From Candidatus Peregrinibacteria bacterium (GTDB lineage Bacteria > Patescibacteriota > Gracilibacteria > UBA1369): DNA of 23,768 nt. The notes below the pieces were generated by a model. That model was not told the DNA's origin. It saw only the letters and a program-made list of their open reading frames with translations, and made no database searches. Below are positions 1 to 8,007 of the stretch, in pieces. Both the position numbers and the translations under genes were made by a program. Position 1 is the first letter of the stretch. Every line of letters begins with the position of its first letter. Where the stretch lies: assembly GCA_014729615.1 (NCBI GenBank), contig WJJQ01000021.1:1-23768 (forward strand), read 5' to 3'.

Positions 1-679
1 CTTTTCTTTTAGAAAAAAAGATGTCATAAACGGCAATTGAACCAAGGATTGTTACAGCGATTGCCGCAGGATTTTTCTTTACCCATTCAATTACTTTTGA
101 CCCTTTTTCTTTTATTATATCCAGATAAAGATTTTTTGTTTGCGAAATATAGATTGGCCATTCTTTTTCTAAAGTTTTATAAAGAGGGGAATCAGGTTTG
201 TTTAGTGTATCAAGCAGTTTCTTGAGAGTGGCTTTTTCAGTGCTGCTACCAATACTTTGTTTTAAATTTTTATGGTTTGGATTTGTATCAATATCATTTA
301 AAAGAGACTTAAATTCTTCAATAGTATCGGCTTTATTTACTTCTATTCCGCTTTTAAAAATTTTAGATAGAATAGTGACGCTTATTGCGCCGAGTGTTTC
401 GGCATTAACGGTTAATTCCTCTTCTGAAAGTTGTTTTTCAGGGTCGATGGCCGCAATTTTATCTGCCGTTTCTTCATCGGGTTTTAGAATTTCTTCATTT
501 TCAAACAGTTCAAGCTTTACTTCCGTTCTTTTCTTGATTGATTCACCTTTGGCTTCAACTTTTTTTTGAGCGATTTGCTCAATGTTCCTCAAATCCTCTT
601 TTTTTTCTTGTTCTACTTCTATAGCTTTTTTGTTTTCAATTTTTTCTTTGTCTTTACTTGGTATTTGTGGTCCCGTCAT
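1..679 (-). CDS. Unknown charged protein with a membrane segment, partial (runs off left edge)
   Basis: I do not recognise this protein. The reading frame opens at ATG 679 and stays open for 226 codons to the window edge, so the C-terminus is missing. It begins MTGPQIPSK. Residues about 8-60 are very rich in Lys and Glu and look helical or coiled-coil. A mixed region follows, then a hydrophobic stretch at about 205-223 (AAIAVTILGSIAVYDIFF), probably one membrane helix, ending with basic SKR at the edge. There is no signal peptide, so the long N-terminal part is probably cytoplasmic. No Shine-Dalgarno precedes the ATG. A well-formed promoter at 703-731 puts the transcript start near 696, a 17 nt leader. 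It is divergent from the unknown gene at 775 and shares its control region, which suggests the two are expressed together. Confidence 0.75.
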   Translation of the reverse strand, partial: MTGPQIPSKDKEKIENKKAIEVEQEKKEDLRNIEQIAQKKVEAKGESIKKRTEVKLELFENEEILKPDEETADKIAAIDPEKQLSEEELTVNAETLGAISVTILSKIFKSGIEVNKADTIEEFKSLLNDIDTNPNHKNLKQSIGSSTEKATLKKLLDTLNKPDSPLYKTLEKEWPIYISQTKNLYLDIIKEKGSKVIEWVKKNPAAIAVTILGSIAVYDIFFSKRK

Positions 680-702
680 AAGAAAGTTAAATATATCATG
701 AA

Positions 703-731
703 ATTATAGCATAAAACGGCTATATTAACAA
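703..731 (-). promoter_or_regulatory. Sigma-70-like promoter for the leftmost minus-strand gene
   Basis: Reading the minus strand, -35 is TTGTTA (731-726, 4 of 6), then a 17 bp spacer and a perfect -10 TATAAT (708-703) preceded by TG one base upstream (extended -10). The expected transcript start is about 696, 17 nt before ATG 679. Its -35 overlaps that of the plus-strand promoter by five bases. Confidence 0.7.
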
Positions 732-753
732 TTTCAAAAGAATGTGGTATAAT
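725..753 (+). promoter_or_regulatory. Sigma-70-like promoter for the unknown gene at 775
   Basis: -35 TTAACA (725-730, 5 of 6), 17 bp spacer, perfect -10 TATAAT (748-753) with an extended TG at 745-746. Expected transcript start is about 760. That lies downstream of the ATG at 757, so it argues for translation from ATG 775. Confidence 0.75.
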
Positions 754-774
754 TGAATGAAACTAAAAAAAATA

Positions 775-2460
775 ATGGGAAAAATTCTTCGTACAGTGGA
801 AGTAACACCAACAAGAGAAAATCGCGAAAAAGCGAGAGATTATTTGAATTTGAAATTATCATCTGAAACTAAACGAAAACTTGAAGACAATTTTAAAGAA
901 AGTCAAAAAAGACGTAAAGAAGCGGCAAAAAGGCAAAAACTTGATAGTAAACAAGCGGATGAGATTCTTGAATATTCAATTGAAGAAGGGGATTTAAGTT
1001 GGGAAAAAGCCAGTGAAAAAAAGAATTCAATGGATTTTATCTCGCGTACTTTAAATAATGAAAATTTGTCAGAAGAAGAAAAAAATGAACAATTAAGATA
1101 CATGACAAGATGGATTTTTACCAAAGATGCGTTTAAAGATAAATATGACCAGCATGAGAAAGAATATGATGAATTGAAGAAAGAAAAAGGCGATGAACTG
1201 GTGGAAACAAGAAAACAATATATATACTCACGGTTTGAAGAATATATTAAAAGTCAGGGTCAAAATGTTATTGAAGGAAGAATTAAGGAAAGAGTTGAAA
1301 GACAAAGAAATAAGTTAGAAGAAAATAATGAAGAAGAAATGTTGAAACTTGATGAGTTAGAAGATGAAGCTAATGCCTATATTAATGAACATGAAGAAAA
1401 AATTAAAAATTTTGACGACCTTTCTGAAGATGAAAGAAGGAGTATTAAAGCAGGATTTATAAAAATTTTTATTGATGGGGGAGCTGAACCCGATAGTATA
1501 GAAGGTTTGTCTGATATGTTTGACACTATTACTGAAGATAGTTCTTATGTTTATTTTGCACAGGAAGAGTTAGTTGCGACATATGATGAAATGGTGGCAA
1601 TGAAAGATATGAACTTGTCAGATGAGGAATGGGATAAAAGAAGAAGAGAAGCATTAATCAGATATGCAAGGGGACCTTTTAAAGCATATTTAGAAGAAGC
1701 GGGAAACATTATATCGTCAATGAGTGGGTATAATTATGGAGGAGAAAGCGTAGATGTTGTCGCTTATTCTACCGCGGAGCAAGTGGCTCACAACAAGGGA
1801 GCTCATATTAGAAGAGTGGCCGGGGCAAAGGATCCTAATCTTTATTACTTGGAATTTCCAGCTTTAAATGATAATTCCTATAAGCCTAAAATTAGTATTT
1901 TACCATCGAAAACCGGAAAATTGTCGGATGCGACATTTATTGTTGAAGATAATTACGGGAATGAATCGAGCGGAGATAATATAGAGCATGAAGAAATGCG
2001 AGGACAAAAAAAACATTACACATATGATGAGTTATTAAGGGTAATTAGCAGGTTGCCATTTGACTACAAATTAAATACGTTTAGAACGAAATCTGAAAAA
2101 CCTGTTACAGATGAAGTTAATATAAATAATATTATTGATGACAACACAATGATGGCTTTAATGGAAAGTTTGTATCATAAAAGATTTGATGGTCCCGTGC
2201 TGGACGAACATATAAAGACATTTGACAATTTAATGTTTGTATTGTTGAAAGATCCTTCGAACGAAGAAAAGGCAAATCAAACGGCAACAATTGACGATAT
2301 GAGCGACTTATCTGTAAGAGTACGCCAATTCAAAACATATTTGGGAAACAGTCAAAATGCTTCATATGCAAAAAAGATTTTGGCGAGTGAAGGTTCGAAA
2401 GCATACAATGTGTTAACTTTAATGGAAAGAATTGAATTAATGAAGCGGGGTGGTGAATAA
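775..2460 (+). CDS. Large charged protein of unknown function
   Basis: Not recognised. The frame can be read from ATG 757 (567 aa) or ATG 775 (561 aa, MGKILRTVEV). I prefer 775 because the promoter at 725-753 predicts transcription from about 760, after the first ATG. Counted from 775, residues 1 to about 235 are strongly charged, Lys/Glu rich and mostly helical, with long Glu/Lys runs typical of coiled coils. About 235-330 is acidic and helical. About 330-410 looks globular, with aromatic and Gly residues (near GYNYGGESVDVVAYS and LYYLEFPALN), and the last 150 residues are helical. There is no signal peptide, membrane segment or cysteine, so it is probably cytoplasmic. Its divergent partner is a similarly charged, membrane-anchored protein; a joint structural role would be a guess. 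It ends GGE-TAA. The next gene is convergent and 159 bp away. Confidence 0.8.
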   Translation: MGKILRTVEVTPTRENREKARDYLNLKLSSETKRKLEDNFKESQKRRKEAAKRQKLDSKQADEILEYSIEEGDLSWEKASEKKNSMDFISRTLNNENLSEEEKNEQLRYMTRWIFTKDAFKDKYDQHEKEYDELKKEKGDELVETRKQYIYSRFEEYIKSQGQNVIEGRIKERVERQRNKLEENNEEEMLKLDELEDEANAYINEHEEKIKNFDDLSEDERRSIKAGFIKIFIDGGAEPDSIEGLSDMFDTITEDSSYVYFAQEELVATYDEMVAMKDMNLSDEEWDKRRREALIRYARGPFKAYLEEAGNIISSMSGYNYGGESVDVVAYSTAEQVAHNKGAHIRRVAGAKDPNLYYLEFPALNDNSYKPKISILPSKTGKLSDATFIVEDNYGNESSGDNIEHEEMRGQKKHYTYDELLRVISRLPFDYKLNTFRTKSEKPVTDEVNINNIIDDNTMMALMESLYHKRFDGPVLDEHIKTFDNLMFVLLKDPSNEEKANQTATIDDMSDLSVRVRQFKTYLGNSQNASYAKKILASEGSKAYNVLTLMERIELMKRGGE

Positions 2461-2486
2461 AAGCATTTTTAATAAATAGTTTTTAT

Positions 2487-2510
2487 TTTGCACAATGTAT
2501 CTTGTGCGAA
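2487..2510. terminator. Weak hairpin between convergent genes, possible terminator
   Basis: GCACAA (2490-2495) pairs with TTGTGC (2502-2507) around a 6 nt loop. Three further pairs including one G-T extend it to 2487-2510. It sits 26 bases after the stop of the 775-2460 gene and about 110 bases beyond the end of ddl on the other strand. There is no good T-run on either side, so termination is only suggested by position. The rest of 2461-2619 shows nothing I can name. Confidence 0.3.
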
Positions 2511-2619
2511 TAATTTGATTATTTTAGATAATATGAAGTCTGTTATTGGCTTGCTGTTAGGATATGTGCGTATTTTTCGATTTAAGCCCCTTTTTAAAAA
2601 TTAATGATGTATTTGTCGT

Positions 2620-3714
2620 CTATTGGATTATTTTTAACTTTTTATCCCGATTAAATCTTTTAATTGCGTATTCAATCAGTTCGGTAATCAAATTTTTATA
2701 TTCAATGCCGCTGGCTTTCCATAAACTTGGATACATGCTGATTGACGTGAATCCCGGCAATGTATTTATTTCATTTACATAAATTTGCTGATCTTTCGTT
2801 AAAAAAACATCGACACGAGCCAGGCCTTCGCAATTTAAAATTTTGAATGTATCAATGGCGATTTTTCTAATACTATTTTTTGTTTTTTCGTCAAGTTCAG
2901 CGGGGATTTTTAATTCCGCACCTTTTTTGTCTAAATATTTAGATTCATATGAATAAAAAGCATGACCCGTTGGGGTGATTTCTCCTATTTGAGAAGCTTT
3001 GGGATTGTCATTGCCCATGACTGCGCACTCTAATTCTCGTCCATTAATTCCCTCTTCAATTATCAGTTTATTATCAAACTCAAAGGCATGATTAAGCGCA
3101 TTATTGAATTCTTCATGCGTTTCGACCCTGGACACACCAATGCTTGATCCGGAGTTTGAGGGTTTTATGAATAGTGTTGTACCTAATTGTTTAATAATTT
3201 CTTCATAATGAATATGACCCAGATCATTTTTTACAACTGATGTATATTTGGCGGTTTTAATTCCTGCCTGAATTAGAATGCGTTTCATAATGTCTTTATC
3301 CATTCCGACGGCGCTACCAAGTGTATTTGGCCCCACATATGGTTTGCACATCAATTTTAAAACCCCTTGTAAGGTGCCATCTTCGCCACATGTACCATGA
3401 ATTATAGGAAAAAACACATCAATTTTTAATGGGGCTCCATTTTCTTTAAATAAATTATTTTCAGATTTTCCAAGTTTTAATAATAAAGGTTCTCCATGAT
3501 CTTTAATATCGGGTACGTCTTGACCTGCTTTTTTTGGCAAGAAAGAAGGTTCAGGACAAAAATGCCAATCTCCTTGCCTGGTTACTCCAATCAAATAAAT
3601 ATTGTAGAGTTCTTTATCAATTGCCTGATAAATATTTTTTGCTGAAATAAGTGATATTTCATGTTCGGCAGAAGGACCGCCGAAAATTAATCCAATGTTA
3701 ATTTTTTCTTTCAT
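2620..3714 (-). CDS. ddl: D-alanine--D-alanine ligase
   Basis: Joins two D-alanines with ATP to make the D-Ala-D-Ala end of the peptidoglycan precursor, in the cytoplasm. The 364 residues cover the ATP-grasp family: FGGPSAEHEISL at 11-22 (E17 corresponds to E. coli DdlB E15), HGTCGEDGTLQG at 106-117, PSNSGSSIG at 185-193 (S190 corresponds to S150), ESKY at 257-260 (Y260 corresponds to Y216), and metal ligands D302, E315 and N317 in VNEINTLPGF. The tyrosine at 260 is the residue associated with D-Ala-D-Ala rather than D-Ala-D-Lac ligases, so ordinary glycopeptide-sensitive precursors are expected. A Cys replaces the more usual residue in HGTxGEDG. ATG 3714 follows the recG stop by one base (TAATATG), so it is probably translated by coupling as the last gene of the tyrS operon. 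Confidence 0.97.
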   Translation of the reverse strand: MKEKINIGLIFGGPSAEHEISLISAKNIYQAIDKELYNIYLIGVTRQGDWHFCPEPSFLPKKAGQDVPDIKDHGEPLLLKLGKSENNLFKENGAPLKIDVFFPIIHGTCGEDGTLQGVLKLMCKPYVGPNTLGSAVGMDKDIMKRILIQAGIKTAKYTSVVKNDLGHIHYEEIIKQLGTTLFIKPSNSGSSIGVSRVETHEEFNNALNHAFEFDNKLIIEEGINGRELECAVMGNDNPKASQIGEITPTGHAFYSYESKYLDKKGAELKIPAELDEKTKNSIRKIAIDTFKILNCEGLARVDVFLTKDQQIYVNEINTLPGFTSISMYPSLWKASGIEYKNLITELIEYAIKRFNRDKKLKIIQ

Positions 3715-3715
3715 A

Positions 3716-5755
3716 TTAGTCTTTTATGTATACATCATCGGTCGATGATATTTTGTTTTTTAAACGGGGATATTTGTCTAAATGCGGGTCTTCATCTATA
3801 ATTTTTTGCGCCGCTTCTCTCGCTTTACTAATTGTATCAGAATCTGTAAGAGATGCCATTTTTAAATCGGGTATTCCGCTTTGTCTTAATCCATATATTT
3901 CTCCGGGGCCTCTGATTTCAAGGTCAATTTCAGCAAGTTTAAATCCACTGTTAAATTCCGCCATGGATTTTAGTCTTTTCCTCGAATCTTCGCCCTGATT
4001 TTTTGGAAAAAGGAAGCAATATGATTGGTGCTCTCCCCTTCCAACACGACCTCTAAATTGATGAAGTTGCGACAGCCCGAACCTGTCCGCGCCTTCAATA
4101 AGCATAATTGTCGCGTTCGGAACGTCTATTCCAACTTCAATTACAGATGTTGATACTAATATGTTAATTTTATTTTGTTTAAAATCTTCCATTATGGAGT
4201 CTTTTTCTTTTGATTTCATTTTTCCGTGCAACAAGCCTATAGTTTGATTTGGAAAAACGGCATTATTCAAATATTCATATTCCTGTATTGCGGATTTTAC
4301 CTCTAATACGTCAGACTCATCCACTAAAGGGCAGATAACAAAAGCCTGTCGACCTTTCATAATTTGATTTTCGATCCAAAGGTACGCATCTGTTCTTTTA
4401 TTTTCCGGCACTACTCTTGTAATAATTGGCAGTCTGCCGGCCGGCATTTCATCGATAATAGATAAATCCTGATCTCCGTACAAAGTCATGGCCAAAGTTC
4501 GAGGAATAGGAGTAGCGGATAAGCTTAGAAGATGGGGTGTTCCAAAAGACTTAAGTACGCTTCTTTGTTTCACTCCAAAACGATGTTGCTCATCTATTAC
4601 AGCAAGTCCAAGGTTTTTAAAACTTATTGTTTCTTGAATTAACGCATGCGTTCCAATTACTAAATCAACGGTACCTGTTTTTAATCCTGTAACAATGTTT
4701 TTTTTTATTTTTTCCGGAGTGCTGCCCGCGATGAATTGAATATTGAAACTGTAAGGTTTAAATAACTTATATAATGTGTTGTAATGTTGTCTGGCAAGAA
4801 TTTCAGTCGGAGCCATTACTGCCGATTGATAACCGGCATTTATCGCATTTATAATCGCCAGTCCCGCGACTACGGTTTTTCCGGAACCAACGTCCCCCTG
4901 AATAAGACGAGACATTGGATACGGTTTTTGCATATCTTCTTTAATGTTTTCATACGTTTTAATTTGTGCATTTGTGAGCGTAAACGGCAGATTTTCAATC
5001 AATTTGCTTAGATTTTCGCTTTGCTTAATAATTTTTCTTTCATGTGTTTCAATGTTTTGCCACATCCATTTTTTTTGTAATGCTTTTAATTGCAAAATGA
5101 ACAGCTCTTCAAAACTTAAGCGATATTTAGCCCGGTTTAAACGTTTTTCTTCACTTGGAAAATGTACTTCTTTAACCGCTTCCGCGTAATTCATCAAGGT
5201 GTAGTCTTCTAAAATTTTCGATGGCAAGAATTCTTCAAGATCCTTAATCCATTCATTAATTAAGGGTTTTAGTTTTTCACGGATCCATTTGGAAGATATT
5301 CCCTCAGTCTGATGGTAAACCGGTACTAACCTACCGGAATGAGTTAAGTCTTTTTTTAAAACTTCAAATGAGGGACTTTGCATAGTGGATTTTCCAAAGG
5401 CATATTTGGCTTTGCCGGACAAAACTAAACGAGTTCCCGGAAAAAGGATTTTTTGTAAGTATGGTTGATTGAACCAAAGAACATCAATTTTGCCTGTTTT
5501 ATCTTCAAATATACCTTTACTCATTAATTTTCCATTTTTTGTCTTTCTATGAAAAATTGAAATAAGGGTGCCTTTAATATTATTGATCTCGTTGGTATTA
5601 ATTTCAGATACACTTGTAAAATTTCGTTTATCTTCATATGTTCGCGGAAAATGTAAAAGAAGATCTTTTACGGAATTAACCCCGAGAGTCTGCAATTTGT
5701 CAAGGTGAGACTTTGTTGTTTTTATTGCTTTTGATAGAGGTTGATGCAGTATCAT
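3716..5755 (-). CDS. recG: ATP-dependent DNA helicase RecG
   Basis: Branched-DNA helicase that remodels stalled replication forks and Holliday junctions. The 679 residues match the usual length. An N-terminal wedge region contains LLLHFPRTYEDKRN (32-45) and is followed by an OB fold. The helicase motifs are GDVGSGKT (287-294, Walker A), the DEQH box (388-391), SATPIPRT (413-420), and QFRGRVGRG (566-574, motif VI). The C-terminal RecG region includes EIRGPGEIYGLRQSG. The N-terminus from MILHQPLSKAI aligns with the PLSSLTG start of E. coli RecG, so ATG 5755 is credible even though it lies 56 bases inside the end of the upstream gene, in another frame. There is no Shine-Dalgarno. It ends TAA one base before ddl. 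Confidence 0.97.
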   Translation of the reverse strand: MILHQPLSKAIKTTKSHLDKLQTLGVNSVKDLLLHFPRTYEDKRNFTSVSEINTNEINNIKGTLISIFHRKTKNGKLMSKGIFEDKTGKIDVLWFNQPYLQKILFPGTRLVLSGKAKYAFGKSTMQSPSFEVLKKDLTHSGRLVPVYHQTEGISSKWIREKLKPLINEWIKDLEEFLPSKILEDYTLMNYAEAVKEVHFPSEEKRLNRAKYRLSFEELFILQLKALQKKWMWQNIETHERKIIKQSENLSKLIENLPFTLTNAQIKTYENIKEDMQKPYPMSRLIQGDVGSGKTVVAGLAIINAINAGYQSAVMAPTEILARQHYNTLYKLFKPYSFNIQFIAGSTPEKIKKNIVTGLKTGTVDLVIGTHALIQETISFKNLGLAVIDEQHRFGVKQRSVLKSFGTPHLLSLSATPIPRTLAMTLYGDQDLSIIDEMPAGRLPIITRVVPENKRTDAYLWIENQIMKGRQAFVICPLVDESDVLEVKSAIQEYEYLNNAVFPNQTIGLLHGKMKSKEKDSIMEDFKQNKINILVSTSVIEVGIDVPNATIMLIEGADRFGLSQLHQFRGRVGRGEHQSYCFLFPKNQGEDSRKRLKSMAEFNSGFKLAEIDLEIRGPGEIYGLRQSGIPDLKMASLTDSDTISKAREAAQKIIDEDPHLDKYPRLKNKISSTDDVYIKD

Positions 5756-6734
5756 GTTTGATAGTCTTAAAAGCTTTGTGTTGTCTAAAATCTTTTAATT
5801 TTCTAAAAATCCCCTGATATCCCGTTACATTACCGTGTATATCGTGAATTGCGGTTGCATTTGTTTCAACCGTTATTTTTTCTCCATTTTTTTTATATAA
5901 ATGCGCATAAAAATGTTCTACGGCTCCCTTTTTCTTCAACGCGTTGGCAAGTGGTTTTCGTTCATTAGGGTTTACATATAAAGTTGATGGATGTACGCCT
6001 ATAATTTCTTCCGGCTTATAACCTAAAATTGCCGCACCCGCCGGATTGATTTTATTAAAAGTCCCATCCGGATTTTGAATATAAACACCATCATTTATAT
6101 TTTCAAACAAGTTTTTATATAAAGATTCCGTTTCATGTAATTCTAAACTGTAATTAATAATTTCTTTCTCCAAGAAATCGTTCAGTTCCGACATTTCATG
6201 CACTTTTTCTTTGGCTTTGCAGCCTTCTTTTGCAAGCGATGAAAGCGAAGTGGCGATAATTTTTAATAAATTAGCGCAGGCCTGTAGCTTATCCTGATTA
6301 AAAAGAGGTAATTCAAGATACATTTCCAGATACTTGTCGATATCAATATTTAGGCGTTTAGCCTCGCTAAGACATAATTCAATGTTTGGATTATGTAATC
6401 TTGTCAAACCGCCGATAAAAAAGCTTTCAGCCTTACCGTCGATGAAAATTGGCACAACAAATGCCCAAGTGTCTAAATAACGTTGATATGTAACTATTTG
6501 CCCTGTTTTGATACATTTATCAAAGGTGGAAAGTAATGTTTCAGATGTTTCTTTTTTAATTTGCGGATTGGATGAGACAATTTTCCATAAATTACTCTGA
6601 TTGCTTACTTTAGTAATTTCCGCACCATTGCTGTTTCTAATAATGCATGCGATTCCGGTCGCATTCGAAAAGCAGTCCTGAATTCGTTCCAGGGTTTTTA
6701 CCGAAACTAAGTCTGTTAATTGATGCTTGCCCAT
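5700..6734 (-). CDS. PocR-like sensory domain plus PAS domain protein, no output domain
   Basis: A likely cytoplasmic sensor of 344 residues with two ligand-binding modules and no recognisable effector. Residues about 8-165 resemble the PocR sensory domain (LERIQDCFSNATGIACII near the start, then AFVVPIFIDGKAESFFIGGLTR). This family binds small molecules in regulators of propanediol use and in histidine kinases. A helical linker spans about 175-205. A PAS fold covers about 205-320, with GVYIQNPDGTFNKINPAG, ILGYKPEEIIG and a closing GYQGIFRKL. There is no kinase, GGDEF, HTH or phosphatase domain after it. A TTG at 6740 is possible, but ATG 6734 overlaps the tyrS stop as TAATG and fits the other junctions here. 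It ends in TGA at 5700, with 56 bases overlapping recG. The signal sensed cannot be read from the sequence. Confidence 0.8.
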   Translation of the reverse strand: MGKHQLTDLVSVKTLERIQDCFSNATGIACIIRNSNGAEITKVSNQSNLWKIVSSNPQIKKETSETLLSTFDKCIKTGQIVTYQRYLDTWAFVVPIFIDGKAESFFIGGLTRLHNPNIELCLSEAKRLNIDIDKYLEMYLELPLFNQDKLQACANLLKIIATSLSSLAKEGCKAKEKVHEMSELNDFLEKEIINYSLELHETESLYKNLFENINDGVYIQNPDGTFNKINPAGAAILGYKPEEIIGVHPSTLYVNPNERKPLANALKKKGAVEHFYAHLYKKNGEKITVETNATAIHDIHGNVTGYQGIFRKLKDFRQHKAFKTIKHDTASTSIKSNKNNKVSP

Positions 6735-7930
6735 TAGCAATGTAGGTTAATAAATTTTCTTTTACCGACTTGTAATATTTTATTTTTTTTAATGGACACT
6801 ATCATATCTTGTGTTTCAATCTTTTCTTCGTCCAGCTTGACTCCTCCCTGTGAAATTAGTCTTCTGGCTTCTCCTTTAGAATCGACCAGACCACTTAAAA
6901 GACATAAATCTACTATATTTAGTTCACATTGATCAAGTTTTTTAGTCGGTATATCGGTAGGTAAGTTTTTTTGACTAAAAACGTTTATAAACTCTTCTTT
7001 TGCTTTATTTGCGGATTTCGTATCGTGATAAATTTTGATTATTTCCATTGCAAGAAGCATTTTTATGTCTCTTGGATTCTCTCCGTTTTTAAGTCTGGAA
7101 TTAATGTCACTTAGCTCTTTGTCTTCTATTTCAGTAGCTAATTCAAAATATTTTACAATTAATTCATCGGGGATTGACATAATTTTACCAAACATATCTT
7201 TTGGCTCGTCATTTACTCCAATATAATTATTAGTTGATTTCCCCATTTTCATCTTACCATCTGTCCCCTCCAAAATGGGAACGGTTATAATATCTTGGGG
7301 CGTTTGACCATAAGCTTTTTGCAGAGTTCTGCCCGCCAGAAGGTTAAAAGTTTGATCGGTACCGCCAATTTCAACATCCGCTTTTAAAGCAACAGAATCG
7401 TAACCCTGCATTAGCGGATACAAAAATTCATGTACAGAAATCGGTTGATCTTTTTTTACACGATCCTGGAACATGTCTCTTTCCATCATCTGGGCTACGG
7501 TAAATTTTGCGGATAAATGAACAACATCTGCAAAATTGAGTTTTTTAAGCCAATCGGCATTCCAGACCACTTCGATATTTTTTATGTCTAAAAGCGTTGA
7601 AACCTGATTAAGGTAATGCCGGGCGTTTGCTTCAAGCTCAGCCTGGGTTTTTATAGTTCTTGTTTCCGATTTTCCTGTCGGATCCCCTATTTGGCCGGTA
7701 AAATTACCAAACAGTAAAATTATATGATGACCAAGTTCTTGAAATTGCTTTAATTTTTTGATTGGTACCATATGGCCTATATGCAAATCGGCACCGGATG
7801 GATCTATCCCAAATTTGACTCGCAATTTTTTACCGGAGAGCAGTTTTTTTTCAAGATCGGCCTTTACTAATACTTCAACAGTTCCTCTAGTTAAAATTTC
7901 ATGTATGCGTTGCAGATCTTTATTCGGCAT
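6734..7930 (-). CDS. tyrS: Tyrosine--tRNA ligase
   Basis: Charges tRNA-Tyr with tyrosine for translation. The 398 residues form a class I synthetase: FGIDPSGADLHIGH at 40-53 holds the HIGH motif (50-53) and the tyrosine-pocket region; GNFTGQIGDPTGKSETR follows; YPLMQGYDSV (171-180) and the GGTDQ stretch are typical. The KMSKS loop is KMGKS (228-232). A C-terminal S4 RNA-binding domain lies at about 335-395 (LVDSKGEARRLISQGGVKLD). The fingerprint is closer to the TyrS2/TyrZ-type enzymes than to E. coli TyrS. ATG 7930 has no Shine-Dalgarno. It is the first gene of the operon tyrS - PocR/PAS - recG - ddl, and its stop overlaps the next start. Confidence 0.97.
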   Translation of the reverse strand: MPNKDLQRIHEILTRGTVEVLVKADLEKKLLSGKKLRVKFGIDPSGADLHIGHMVPIKKLKQFQELGHHIILLFGNFTGQIGDPTGKSETRTIKTQAELEANARHYLNQVSTLLDIKNIEVVWNADWLKKLNFADVVHLSAKFTVAQMMERDMFQDRVKKDQPISVHEFLYPLMQGYDSVALKADVEIGGTDQTFNLLAGRTLQKAYGQTPQDIITVPILEGTDGKMKMGKSTNNYIGVNDEPKDMFGKIMSIPDELIVKYFELATEIEDKELSDINSRLKNGENPRDIKMLLAMEIIKIYHDTKSANKAKEEFINVFSQKNLPTDIPTKKLDQCELNIVDLCLLSGLVDSKGEARRLISQGGVKLDEEKIETQDMIVSIKKNKILQVGKRKFINLHC

Positions 7931-7972
7931 AAATAGCGGTTAAATGTTGAATTTAAGATACAATGAAATGCC

Positions 7973-8001
7973 TTTATAAACAATGGAAATGTCGCTATAT
8001 T
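7973..8001 (+). promoter_or_regulatory. Promoter for the RluD-type gene, predicting a leaderless mRNA
   Basis: -35 TTTATA (7973-7978, 4 of 6), 17 bp spacer, -10 TATATT (7996-8001, 5 of 6). The expected start point is about 8008, exactly the A of ATG 8008, and there is no ribosome binding site. Confidence 0.5.
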
Positions 8002-8007
8002 GTGCCC

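Noticed and set aside
2564..2782. Plus-strand open frame of 72 codons overlapping the end of ddl
   Set aside because: Most of it is antisense to a clear ddl coding region, with no family resemblance; it is a shadow of the real gene.
5700..5702. TGA ending the sensor gene as possible recoded sense codon (CPR code 25)
   Set aside because: No other gene contains in-frame TGA and the frames close well with standard stops, so it is read as a normal stop.
7963..8007. Longer N-terminus of the RluD-type protein from ATG 7963
   Set aside because: The extra 15 residues do not fit the family, and the promoter -10 lies inside this stretch.
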